Shown here piece after piece: positions 54,846 to 64,000 of a stretch of 64,000 nt of DNA (the stretch's first letter is position 1; each line of letters opens with the position of its first letter). A program made the translations under genes and the position numbers. The notes beneath the pieces were generated by a model. That model saw only the letters and a list, made by a program, of their open reading frames with translations. It ran no database searches and was not told where the DNA came from. The stretch is from Haloimpatiens sp042688525 (GTDB lineage: Bacteria; Bacillota; Clostridia; Clostridiales; Clostridiaceae): the NCBI RefSeq assembly GCF_042688525.2, contig NZ_JBHWAB010000001.1, positions 1,612,001 through 1,676,000 on the forward strand, given 5' to 3'.

Positions 54846-57800
54846 ATGGATAAAAATATACTGAAGAGTTTTGCTATGGAATCGAGAAAAGAGCTAATAG
54901 ATAAAATAAAAGTAAAGACTCGTCAATATGGTATAGAAAAAGATAGCATAAAAAATTCTAATATAGTAAGTAGTGATTCTATAGTTATTAATGGAAGACC
55001 ACTTAGTAAAGATGAAAAATTACAAAGAGAAAAGCTTATAAAAAAAATAGAAGTTATAAATGAAAAAGGTGATGACGGATACAAGAGTATAATTGAAGAA
55101 GTTGCATATACTTGGTTCAATAGATTCACAGCATTGAGATTTATGGAAGTAAATAATTATATGCCTACAAGGGTTAGAGCTTTATCATCTGCTACTGAAG
55201 GAAGTGTTGAACCTGACTTAATAAAAGAAGCGAGTAATGTAGACCTTCCAGTGGATAAACAGAATATATATGAAATGAAGTTAAATAATGATATGGAAGG
55301 GTTATTTAAGTATATGATAATAGCTCAATGTAACGCTTTAAATGAAATTCTTCCATTCATGTTTCAAAAGATAGGACATTATACTGAGCTATTGCTTCCT
55401 GATGGTCTTTTAAATGAAGGAACCTTTGTTAGAAGACTTACAGACACTAATCTTATACCAGAAAGTGACTGGGAAAATGTAGAGATTATAGGATGGCTTT
55501 ATCAGTATTATAATTCAGAAGAAAAAGATAGGGTTATAAAGGCTAAAAAGAAATATACAAAAGAAGAAATACCATTTGCTACTCAGTTATTTACACCTGA
55601 TTGGATAGTTAGATATATGGTTCAAAACTCATTGGGTAGATACTGGGTAGAATCTCATTCAGAGCATAATGAATTAAAAAAAGAATGGGAATTTTATCTT
55701 GAAAATCCTAATCCAGAACCAGATTTTGAAGAAAAATTAGCTCCATATATAAACAAAGAGTTAAAGGTAGAGGATATTAAGTGTTTTGACCCTGCTTGTG
55801 GTTCAGGACATATATTAGTTTATATGTTTGATGTATTGTATCAAATATATGAAAAATGTGGATATATGAACAGAGAAATTCCAAGGCTTATTATAGAAAA
55901 TAACCTTTATGGACTTGATATAGATGATAGAGCTTACCAACTTGCTTGTTTTGCTGTTATTATGATGGGAATGAAATATAATAGAAGGCTTCTTAGAAGT
56001 ATAGAAAGAGAAGGAATAAAGATTAATATAGCGTCTATACAAGAAACTAACAACTTAAATGATAATGATATAGCTTATATATCTGGAGAAGAATCAGGAG
56101 AAAATTACGATAAGACAAAAGCATTTATAGAACAGTTTAGAGATGCTAAAATAATTGGTTCACTTATAAAGGTAGAAGAATTTGATAAAGAGTTTTTAGA
56201 AAAAAGATGTGATTATATATCAAATAATCCAGTAGATAAAATAGATTATCAAGCTTCAAAGAATAAACAAGTAGAGGAATTGTTACAAAAGTTAATAAAA
56301 CAAGCTGATATAATGAGTAATATATATGATATTTTAGTAACTAATCCTCCATATATGGGAATTAAATATATGAATCCAATTTTAACTAATTTCATAAAAA
56401 GCAACTATAAAGAAACAAAATCTGATTTATTTTCAGCGTTTGTGGATTATTGCATGAAGAAAGTTAAAAATAATGGGCATTTAGGATTTTTAACACCTTT
56501 TGTTTGGATGTTTATATCATCTTATGAAAATTTAAGAAGATATATAGTTAAAAATAAAAATATAAGTTCACTTATTCAATTAGAGTATAATGCTTTCCCA
56601 GAAGCTTGTGTTCCAGTTTGTACATTTACAATTAGAAATTATAATATTGATTTATCAGGTGAATATATAAAGTTGTCTGATTTTACAGGAAGTGAAAACC
56701 AGTCAATAAAAACATTAGAAGCAATAAAAAATTCACAAATTAAATATAGATATACTGCTTTTAGTAAACAATTTAATAAGGTATCAGGAACTCCTATTGC
56801 ATATTGGGTGAGTGACAAAGTTCATAAAGTATTTGAATGTTTTAATAAATTAAGTAATATTGCTGAACCAAAAGTAGGGTTGCAAACTGGAGATAATGAT
56901 AAGTTTTTGAGGTATTGGAATGAAGTTAATTATAATAAAATAGGATTAAATTTTTGTTGTAGTGACGAAATTGAAAAAAGCAAACTAAAGTGGTTTCCAT
57001 ATAATAAGGGTGGAGAATTCAGAAAATGGTATGGAAACAATGCCTATATTGTTAATTGGGAAAAAGATGGTATAGAAATTAAAAATTTTAAAGATTCAAA
57101 TGATAAATTAAGGTCGAGACCGCAAAATACTAAATTTTATTTTAGACAAGGAATTACTTGGTCGTTTATTAGTTCTACTAACTTTGGAGTTAGATATTCA
57201 CCTAACGGATTTATATTTGATGTTGCAGGGTCATCTGTTTTTCCTAAAGACGAAGATATTTATTATTTGACTGGATATTTAAATTCAAAATTAACTTTTC
57301 AATTTTTAAAGACTCAAAATCCTACTATGAACTTTCAAGTGGGAAATATATCTAATTTACCAGTTATTATAACAGATGATAATAATCTAAGAAATAAAAT
57401 AGATGAATTAGTAAAGATAAGTATAAGTATTTCGAAAAAAGACTGGGATTTTTTTGAAATTTCATGGGGGTTTAAAAAACATCCTATTTTAACTTATAAA
57501 ATTAATAATAATAATAAAGTAGAAGAAACATTTAATAATTGGTATCAATTTGCTGAAAAACAATTTCGTAAGTTAAAAGAAAATGAAGAAGAACTAAATA
57601 AAATTTTTATAGATATATATGGTCTTCAAGATGAAATGACTCCAGAAGTTGAAGAAAAAGATGTTACTATAAGAAGAGCTGATAGAGAAAGAGATATTAA
57701 ATCATTTATATCTTATGCAGTAGGCTGTATGCTTGGTAGATATTCTTTAGACCAAGAAGGGCTTGTATATGCTGGAGGAGAGTTTGAATCTTCAAAATAT

Positions 57801-58400
57801 AAAACATTTAAAGCTGATGAGGATAACATCATACCAATACTTTCAGATAGTTATTTTGAAGATGATATAGTAGCTAAGTTTGTGGAATTTGTAAAAGTTA
57901 CTTTTGGAGAAGAAACTTTATCAGAAAACCTTAATTTTATAGCTGAAATACTTGGAAAGAAGGATAATGAAACAGCAAAAGATACTATAAGAAGATATTT
58001 CCTTAAAGATTTCTTTAAAGACCATGTTCAAACATATAAGAAGAGACCTATATATTGGTTATTTACATCAGGAAGACAAAAAGCTTTTAATTGTTTAATT
58101 TATATGCATAGATATGATAAAACGACTTTATCAAGAATAAGAACAGATTATTTACATGAACTTCAAGATAGGCTTGATACAGAAAGAAAATCTTTAGTAG
58201 ATGTAATAGATGGAGATTATAGTACTAAAGAAAAGCGTGATGCTAAGAAAAAGCTTACAGCTATTGATAAGCAAATAGATGAATTAAAGAAATATGATGA
58301 AGTTTTACATCATATGGCAGATAGTCAAATAGAAATGGATTTAGATGATGGAGTAAAAGTAAATTATGAAAAATTCAAAAGTTTGTTAAGTAAAATATAA
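54846..58400 (+). CDS. pglX: BREX adenine methyltransferase PglX (BrxX)
   Basis: 1184 residues. Methylates adenine in a BREX-specific site to mark self DNA. The SAM motif FDPACGSGHILVY lies near 313-325 and the catalytic VTNPPYMGIKYM near 498. A target-recognition region of different character spans about 620-880 (GLQTGDNDKFLRYWNE, YLTGYLNSKLTFQFLK). The C-terminus has long helices (LHELQDRLDTERKSL). All frames are intact. The recognition sequence cannot be predicted. It follows brxC after 51 bp. Confidence 0.95.
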   Translation: MDKNILKSFAMESRKELIDKIKVKTRQYGIEKDSIKNSNIVSSDSIVINGRPLSKDEKLQREKLIKKIEVINEKGDDGYKSIIEEVAYTWFNRFTALRFMEVNNYMPTRVRALSSATEGSVEPDLIKEASNVDLPVDKQNIYEMKLNNDMEGLFKYMIIAQCNALNEILPFMFQKIGHYTELLLPDGLLNEGTFVRRLTDTNLIPESDWENVEIIGWLYQYYNSEEKDRVIKAKKKYTKEEIPFATQLFTPDWIVRYMVQNSLGRYWVESHSEHNELKKEWEFYLENPNPEPDFEEKLAPYINKELKVEDIKCFDPACGSGHILVYMFDVLYQIYEKCGYMNREIPRLIIENNLYGLDIDDRAYQLACFAVIMMGMKYNRRLLRSIEREGIKINIASIQETNNLNDNDIAYISGEESGENYDKTKAFIEQFRDAKIIGSLIKVEEFDKEFLEKRCDYISNNPVDKIDYQASKNKQVEELLQKLIKQADIMSNIYDILVTNPPYMGIKYMNPILTNFIKSNYKETKSDLFSAFVDYCMKKVKNNGHLGFLTPFVWMFISSYENLRRYIVKNKNISSLIQLEYNAFPEACVPVCTFTIRNYNIDLSGEYIKLSDFTGSENQSIKTLEAIKNSQIKYRYTAFSKQFNKVSGTPIAYWVSDKVHKVFECFNKLSNIAEPKVGLQTGDNDKFLRYWNEVNYNKIGLNFCCSDEIEKSKLKWFPYNKGGEFRKWYGNNAYIVNWEKDGIEIKNFKDSNDKLRSRPQNTKFYFRQGITWSFISSTNFGVRYSPNGFIFDVAGSSVFPKDEDIYYLTGYLNSKLTFQFLKTQNPTMNFQVGNISNLPVIITDDNNLRNKIDELVKISISISKKDWDFFEISWGFKKHPILTYKINNNNKVEETFNNWYQFAEKQFRKLKENEEELNKIFIDIYGLQDEMTPEVEEKDVTIRRADRERDIKSFISYAVGCMLGRYSLDQEGLVYAGGEFESSKYKTFKADEDNIIPILSDSYFEDDIVAKFVEFVKVTFGEETLSENLNFIAEILGKKDNETAKDTIRRYFLKDFFKDHVQTYKKRPIYWLFTSGRQKAFNCLIYMHRYDKTTLSRIRTDYLHELQDRLDTERKSLVDVIDGDYSTKEKRDAKKKLTAIDKQIDELKKYDEVLHHMADSQIEMDLDDGVKVNYEKFKSLLSKI

Positions 58401-58486
58401 ATAAAAATAAGATTTAAACAACTGAGTTTATATAATTAAATAAGAGGCATAGAAAGTTTTAGTGTTTCTTGTAAAGAGTATATGTA

Positions 58487-58525
58487 AAATCCCTGTTATA
58501 AAGGTTATAATTATAATAGGGATTT
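58487..58525 (+). terminator. Hairpin between pglX and pglZ
   Basis: AAATCCCTGTTATA (58487-58500) pairs with TATAATAGGGATTT (58512-58525), followed by ATTTATGT. It may reduce readthrough to pglZ. The 157-bp gap to the pglZ start is the largest in the operon. Confidence 0.65.
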
Positions 58526-58557
58526 ATTTATGTAAATGAGTGATAAGGAGCGTAAAA

Positions 58558-61110
58558 ATGGCTAATATTGATATTATAGAAGCTTTAAAAGAAGAATTTA
58601 GTGAACCACTAAAATCTTATGAAAAACGAAAAATAGTTTTTTGGAATGATTATGAAAAAGAGTTCGAAGATATAATAGATGAAATAAATATTGAAGGGGT
58701 TAAGGTACATAAATTAAAAGAAAACAATAATTTTTATACCAAGTATTTATTGGAGGAAGAAGATACAGAATCTAATTTTTTAATATATAATACTGTAAAA
58801 ATTACAAATGATAGAGATAATTGGATGCTTGATACTATGCTTTATTCTTCACAATTTTATGCAGATAAAGCTTCATTAATAATGAAGGAGCTTAATATAG
58901 ATATTTTTATAAGAAAAGAATTTATAGCTTATAAAGAATTTTTTAATGCAATTGAAAGAAGAAAAAAGTTTAGTAAATATGGAGAAAAAATAAATAATCA
59001 AGAACAACTTGAACTATCTATTTTGGGAGCTTTGAGTAATTCCAAGAGCATGGATTTTGAAGAAATTTTAAAAGCTGTACTTAAGGAGTCTTTAATAGAG
59101 AGTGAAAATAAGTTTTATATAGCTTTTGAGAAATATAATATAGATAAAGCATTTTGGAAATATACTTCCTTAAAATATGGTTATGAAGGTAAAGATAAAT
59201 CATTAAAGAAGTTGTTTATATATTTAATATCTACTGCTTTAGGTGGTTTTATAAATGAAGATAAGTTAAGCAGAATAAGTGATTTTATTGGAAAGAATAA
59301 ACCTAATTGTCTTATTTTTATTGACCACTTCCAAAATCATAGAATAGATTATGAAAAATATGATGAACTATCAGAAATATATGAAGAAGAAACGAAAATA
59401 GCTGATATTATTGAAGAATTAGATGTTGACGATTATAAAGAGATAGATATACTAAAAGTCTTTGATAGGGAAATAATTAAGTATATAGTAAGTTCTTTAG
59501 AAAATAAGATAGAAGATTATGAGATATTTATTGAATTAATAAAAGGCAGAAGAACAAAACATTTTTACAAGAATTACAAAGGGATTTATGAAGCTTTGTT
59601 AAATGTAGTAGAAATGTATAGATTCTATAAGACTTATAATTTAGGTATATTACCTAAAAATAATGATAAATTGTTCAAAGAATATGCAAATGAATATTAC
59701 AAAATGGATACTTATTATAGAAAATTTTATTATTTTTATGATTTGCAACCAGAAAGTAATGTAATAAATAGGCTAAAAACTTTAGCAGAGAACTTATATG
59801 CAAATTGGTATTTGACTGCAATAGGTATTAATTGGACATCTTCTATAAATGAAGACATGAAAAAAGATTGGTCTATACCTGGTATTATCAATCAAAGAGA
59901 GTTTTATAAAACTTATGTAAACCCTATGATTTCAAATGGAGACAGAGTATTTGTTATTATTTCAGATGCATTAAGGTATGAAATAGGAGTGGAAATAGCA
60001 GAAAAATTAAATGAAAAAGTAATTAATTCTACTCAGATTCATCATAGTCTTTCAACTATTCCATCTATAACAAAACTTGGTATGGCATCTCTTCTTCCAC
60101 ATAATAAAATTCAATTGAAAGATGATGGAAGAGCATTTGTAGACAATATTGATAGCAGTGGTTTGGAAAATAGAAATAAAATACTAAAAAATAATTTTGA
60201 GAATAGTATAGCTGTAGATTTTCAAAAATTACCTAAGAGCAAAACTGAATTTATAGAAGAATTAAAAGGATACAAACTTGTTTATTTTTACCATGATACA
60301 ATTGATGCTACTGCTGATAAAGGAGCTACAGAAATATATACTTTTGAAGCAGTACAAAAAGCAATTGATGAGATAATGGACTTAATTCATAAGATAACCG
60401 AGTGGCTGGGTGGTGTAAATGTGTTAATAACATCAGACCATGGTTTTATATATCAAAGAAGTGATTTAGAGGAAAGTGATAAGATTTCAAAAGAAGATAT
60501 GTCTTTCATTGATAGAAATAGAAGAAGTTTTATATCAAAAGAAGATGTAGAAAATGATAATCTTATAAAAGTAAATATGTCATATCTTTTAGAGAATAAA
60601 GATGTATTTGCATACATGCCTAAATCACATATAAGATTTAAAGTTCAAGGAGAAGGAGCTAAATTTGTGCATGGAGGGGCAACACTTCAGGAATTAGTTG
60701 TCCCAGTTGTGGCTTTTAAAAATATAAGAAGTAGCTATAAAAATAGCATAAAAGCTGAAAAAGTAAAAGTGAAACTTACAAATGAAGTAAGAAAAATAAC
60801 TAACAGTATATTTACTCTGAATTTTTTCCAAACAGAAAGTATTAGTGAGCAGGTAACTCCGGTTAATTTAGAAATTTATATGAGTGATAGTGATAGAAAT
60901 ATTATATCGAACATTGAAAAAATAATTGCTGATTTAACGACTGATAGACCAGAAGAGAGAACTATAAAAACTAAATTAACCTTAAAACCTATGAATTATG
61001 ATAAGAATAAGAAGTATTATCTTATAATTAAAGATAAAGAATCGGGAGTAATTTTAGAAGAAATACCTTTTACAATAAGTTTAGGAATAGCAAGTGACTT
61101 TGATTTTTAA
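58558..61110 (+). CDS. pglZ: BREX alkaline-phosphatase-like protein PglZ
   Basis: 850 residues. The PglZ domain starts near residue 460 with VFVIISDALRYEIGVEIAE (metal Asp) and continues with HHSLSTIPSITKLGMASLLP (nucleophile position) and VLITSDHGFIYQRSD, the metal ligands of alkaline-phosphatase folds. The N-terminal half is helical. A GTG at 58540 is rejected because AAGGAG lies inside that extension. It is essential in BREX and may be a nuclease or phosphodiesterase. The frame is intact. Confidence 0.95.
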   Translation: MANIDIIEALKEEFSEPLKSYEKRKIVFWNDYEKEFEDIIDEINIEGVKVHKLKENNNFYTKYLLEEEDTESNFLIYNTVKITNDRDNWMLDTMLYSSQFYADKASLIMKELNIDIFIRKEFIAYKEFFNAIERRKKFSKYGEKINNQEQLELSILGALSNSKSMDFEEILKAVLKESLIESENKFYIAFEKYNIDKAFWKYTSLKYGYEGKDKSLKKLFIYLISTALGGFINEDKLSRISDFIGKNKPNCLIFIDHFQNHRIDYEKYDELSEIYEEETKIADIIEELDVDDYKEIDILKVFDREIIKYIVSSLENKIEDYEIFIELIKGRRTKHFYKNYKGIYEALLNVVEMYRFYKTYNLGILPKNNDKLFKEYANEYYKMDTYYRKFYYFYDLQPESNVINRLKTLAENLYANWYLTAIGINWTSSINEDMKKDWSIPGIINQREFYKTYVNPMISNGDRVFVIISDALRYEIGVEIAEKLNEKVINSTQIHHSLSTIPSITKLGMASLLPHNKIQLKDDGRAFVDNIDSSGLENRNKILKNNFENSIAVDFQKLPKSKTEFIEELKGYKLVYFYHDTIDATADKGATEIYTFEAVQKAIDEIMDLIHKITEWLGGVNVLITSDHGFIYQRSDLEESDKISKEDMSFIDRNRRSFISKEDVENDNLIKVNMSYLLENKDVFAYMPKSHIRFKVQGEGAKFVHGGATLQELVVPVVAFKNIRSSYKNSIKAEKVKVKLTNEVRKITNSIFTLNFFQTESISEQVTPVNLEIYMSDSDRNIISNIEKIIADLTTDRPEERTIKTKLTLKPMNYDKNKKYYLIIKDKESGVILEEIPFTISLGIASDFDF

Positions 61111-61135
61111 AAGTTAGAAGAGGTGTAAAATAGAC

Positions 61136-63181
61136 ATGGAAAATGAAGGAATATCTTTAGATTTAGATAAAAAACTTAATAAATATTTTGCAGGAAGAGT
61201 TGTAAGAAAAGATTTAACAAAATCAATGAAACAGGGATATAATGTCCCTGTTTATGTTCTTGAATATTTACTTGGAATGTACTGTGCAACAGATGATGAT
61301 GACAGCTTACAAGAAGGAATTGAAAGAGTAAAGAAGATTTTATCAGATAACTATGTTAGACCTGATGAAGCTGAAAAAGTTAAGTCTAAGATTAGAGAGT
61401 TGGGTCAATATACCATTATTGATAAAATTACAGTTAAATTAAATGAAAAGATAGATATTTATGAAGCTGAATTTTCTAATTTAGGATTAAAAAATGTTCC
61501 CATAGCTCCTTTCTATGTTAAGGAATTTGAGAAACTTCTTGAAGGGGGAATATGGTGCATATTAAAGATGGAATATTTTTTTGATGAAGAAGTAAAATCA
61601 AAAAGTCCTTTTAGTATATCAAGCTTAAAACCAATACAAATGCCTAATATGGATTTAGAAGAGATATTAGAAGGAAGAAAGCATTTCACTAAAGATGAAT
61701 GGATAGATATATTAATTCGTTCTACAGGAATGGAAAGCACTCAATTACCTTATGAAGTAAAGTGGCATATGCTTGAGAGACTTGTTCCACTTGTTGAAAA
61801 TAATTATAACTTATGTGAACTTGGACCAAGGGGAACAGGAAAGTCACATGTATATAAGGAATTATCACCTAATAGTATACTTGTATCAGGCGGACAAAGT
61901 ACAGTAGCTAATCTTTTTTATAATATGTCCACAAGAAAAATTGGACTTGTTGGTCTTTGGGATACTGTGGCATTTGATGAGGTAGCTGGAATAAGATTTA
62001 AAGATAAAGATGGTATTCAAATAATGAAGGATTATATGGCATCAGGGTCTTTTGCAAGAGGAAAAGAAGAAAAAAATGCTTCAGCATCTATGGTTTTTGT
62101 AGGAAACATTAATCAAAGTGTTGATTCTTTAATAAAGACATCACATTTGTTTGCTCCATTTCCAGAAGAAATGGCCAATGATTCAGCTTTCTTTGATAGG
62201 ATGCATTATTATTTACCAGGATGGGAAATACCTAAAATGAGACCAGAACTTTTAACTGATAGATATGGTTTTATAGCAGATTATGTATCAGAGTTTTTTA
62301 GAGAAATGAGAAAGCGTTCATTTACTGATGCTATTAATAAGGATTTTAAGCTTGGCAATAATTTAAACCAAAGAGATGTTATAGCTGTTAGAAAGACAAT
62401 ATCAGGATTGATAAAACTGATATATCCTAATGGAGAGTTTACCAAAGAAGATTTAGAAGAAATATTAAAGTATGCTCTTATAGGTAGGAGAAGGGTAAAA
62501 GAACAGTTAAAGAAGATAGGTGGAATGGAGTTTTATGATGTTAATTTTTCTTACATAGATATAGAAACTATGCAAGAAGAATATGTATCAGTTCCTGAAC
62601 AAGGTGGAGGAAAGTTAATTCCAGAAGGATTAGGAAAACCAGGACATGTATATACTGTAGGTCATTCAGGTTCAATGATAGGTGTATATAAAATAGAGAA
62701 TCAAGTGGTTTCTGGAAGTGGTAAGTTTGAAAAATCGGGAGTAGGCTCTGATAGAGAAGCAAAAGAAAGTTTAGATACTGCTTTTAGATATTTTACTGCA
62801 AATAGTAAGAGTATAAGTGCATCAATAAGCACTAAAACTAAAGATTTTTTAATGCATATAAGTGATTTACAAGGGATTGGTCTTACTAATGAACTTGCTG
62901 TTGCTCAATTTATAGGACTTTGCTCAGCTTCATTAGAAAAGCCAGTTCAAGAATCTATGGTTGTATTAGGAAATATGAATTATGGTGGAACAATAATGGA
63001 AGTAGAAGAATTTGCAAATTGTTTACAAGTATGTGTAGATGCAGGTGCAAAAAAGGTATTAATTCCTGCATCAGCAGTAGTGAAATTTCAAACAGTTCCT
63101 CCAGATTTATTAATAAAGGTTCAGCCTATATTTTATTCTGACCCTATTGATGCTGTATTTAAGGCATTAGGAGTTAGTTAA
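61136..63181 (+). CDS. brxL: BREX Lon-like ATPase BrxL
   Basis: 681 residues. The central AAA+ domain has Walker A LGPRGTGKSHVYKE near 229, LWDTVAFDEVAGI as Walker B near 279 and MVFVGNINQSVDSL as sensor. The C-terminal Lon-like domain has DLQGIGLTNELAVAQF and VVLGNMNYGGTIMEVEEF; the Ser of the Lon catalytic dyad is not at its usual place, as in other BrxL proteins, so protease activity is doubtful. It closes the core operon. Known BrxL forms ring-shaped DNA-binding complexes. Confidence 0.93.
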   Translation: MENEGISLDLDKKLNKYFAGRVVRKDLTKSMKQGYNVPVYVLEYLLGMYCATDDDDSLQEGIERVKKILSDNYVRPDEAEKVKSKIRELGQYTIIDKITVKLNEKIDIYEAEFSNLGLKNVPIAPFYVKEFEKLLEGGIWCILKMEYFFDEEVKSKSPFSISSLKPIQMPNMDLEEILEGRKHFTKDEWIDILIRSTGMESTQLPYEVKWHMLERLVPLVENNYNLCELGPRGTGKSHVYKELSPNSILVSGGQSTVANLFYNMSTRKIGLVGLWDTVAFDEVAGIRFKDKDGIQIMKDYMASGSFARGKEEKNASASMVFVGNINQSVDSLIKTSHLFAPFPEEMANDSAFFDRMHYYLPGWEIPKMRPELLTDRYGFIADYVSEFFREMRKRSFTDAINKDFKLGNNLNQRDVIAVRKTISGLIKLIYPNGEFTKEDLEEILKYALIGRRRVKEQLKKIGGMEFYDVNFSYIDIETMQEEYVSVPEQGGGKLIPEGLGKPGHVYTVGHSGSMIGVYKIENQVVSGSGKFEKSGVGSDREAKESLDTAFRYFTANSKSISASISTKTKDFLMHISDLQGIGLTNELAVAQFIGLCSASLEKPVQESMVVLGNMNYGGTIMEVEEFANCLQVCVDAGAKKVLIPASAVVKFQTVPPDLLIKVQPIFYSDPIDAVFKALGVS

Positions 63182-63201
63182 TAGCAGAAAAGGGGGATGT
63201 T

Positions 63202-64000
63202 ATGGATTCCAAAATGGATTTAAATATATTTAGGGACAAAATGAGAGAAGGATTAATTAATGCTATAGAATACAAAAATAATTTTGTACCAAAAACATTA
63301 TACAAATATGTTCCATTATTAGATAATAGATATATAAAATATGAAGAAGAAAATAAAAAGAAGATAGATTCCTTAAAAAATAATAAAGTGTGGGTCGCAC
63401 ATTATAAAAGGTTTAACGACCCATTTGAATTTAAAATGATGACTGTAGATACGGAAAAACTAAAAGGGACACAATGGACAGCTGAATATATAGATGAATA
63501 TTTGGAGTTGTTTAGAAACATTACTTTCGCATCATGTTTTAGTTCTGAAGTTGATAATAATATGCCAATGTGGGCTCATTATGCAAACAATCATAAAGGA
63601 TATTGTATAAAATATTCAGTGTTAAATGCTCAAAGTATATTTCCAGTGTCATATGAATCTGTGAGAACTAAAAGTGCAGTAATTGTAACTAATATAATTA
63701 ATGAAATGATTCAAGCGTATTCACAAAATTTAAAAAAGCCAACAGAAAAGTTTTATGAGTATTTTACTTATTTTTATCTTTCACTTAGTTGTAAACATAA
63801 CTTTTGGAATTACGAAAAAGAGTATAGATTTTTGTATTTAAATCTGAATCCTAATAATAATACTGGAAAGCTTATAGATTTATCAGAAGCTGGTATAAAG
63901 GTAGACGCTATATATATTGGTTATAAGTGTGATGAAAATTATGTATCTGAACTTATTAATATAGGAAAATATATTGGATGTGAAGTTTATAAAATGGCAT
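63202..64000 (+). CDS. DUF2971 protein, cut by the window end
   Basis: 266 codons are visible with no stop before the end. Typical DUF2971 landmarks: TLYKYVPLLDNRY near residue 33, VWVAHYKRFNDPFEFKM near 63-79, ITFASCFSS near 109, and PMWAHYANNHKGYCIKY near 121. A GGGGG site precedes the ATG, 20 bp after brxL. DUF2971 proteins are common in defence islands without a proven reaction. Its position suggests an added member of the BREX operon or the next defence unit. Confidence 0.82.
   Translation, partial: MDSKMDLNIFRDKMREGLINAIEYKNNFVPKTLYKYVPLLDNRYIKYEEENKKKIDSLKNNKVWVAHYKRFNDPFEFKMMTVDTEKLKGTQWTAEYIDEYLELFRNITFASCFSSEVDNNMPMWAHYANNHKGYCIKYSVLNAQSIFPVSYESVRTKSAVIVTNIINEMIQAYSQNLKKPTEKFYEYFTYFYLSLSCKHNFWNYEKEYRFLYLNLNPNNNTGKLIDLSEAGIKVDAIYIGYKCDENYVSELINIGKYIGCEVYKMA

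Noticed and set aside
61136..63181. BrxL as an active Lon protease
   Set aside because: The Lon-like domain does not show the Ser in the usual GPSAG-type context, and other BrxL proteins lack this as well.

Overview
The window is very A+T-rich DNA with short intergenic gaps, strong GGAGG-type ribosome binding sites, several TTG starts and a purine operon, GlnK/GlnL-type regulators, LtaS and RlmD of clostridial type. It most likely comes from a Clostridium sensu stricto chromosome. No rRNA or tRNA gene and no CRISPR array was found.

Bases 1-21148 are ordinary chromosome: the end of a purine operon (purN, purH, purD); a GlnK/GlnL-like two-component pair followed by a PTS-type membrane permease with three evenly spaced GlnL-like boxes in front of it; a membrane protein and a DinB-like protein; an MBL-fold hydrolase; a DUF523/DUF1722 protein; a four-gene cluster of two ferredoxin-containing MinD-like ATPases between two NifX/NifB-like proteins; a free-standing ATP-cone protein; two small transporters; LtaS; and the 23S rRNA methyltransferase RlmD. 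The gaps carry copies of a roughly 180-250 bp palindromic repeat, one of them inserted inside another.

Bases 21107-45212 look like an island integrated at the 3' end of rlmD. The last 42 bp of rlmD recur, 37/42 identical and encoding the same protein tail, at 45171-45212. The island carries a HEPN-like protein, a Septu-like ATPase/HNH pair with a TPR gene and a DUF7662-like gene, an IS3 and an IS110 element, a NucS-like nuclease, a collapsed prophage (ImmA, XRE repressor, SNF2-type helicase, DUF1492, HNH), a large serine recombinase, a HEPN/zinc-ribbon protein, and a trypsin-STAND-TPR protein followed by an MBL-fold protein (Avs1-like). Six of these genes are each interrupted by a single in-frame stop codon; the integrase is one of them, so the island is probably locked in place.

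Bases 45213-64000 hold an M50-like membrane protease, a 3.6 kb transposon with TniA/TniB-like genes and imperfect terminal repeats, and a complete type I BREX operon (brxA, brxB, brxC, pglX, pglZ, brxL) followed by a DUF2971 gene cut by the window end. From 22 to 64 kb the region is therefore a composite anti-phage defence island built from several mobile elements, with BREX apparently intact and the Avs1-like system probably disabled by a TAG codon.
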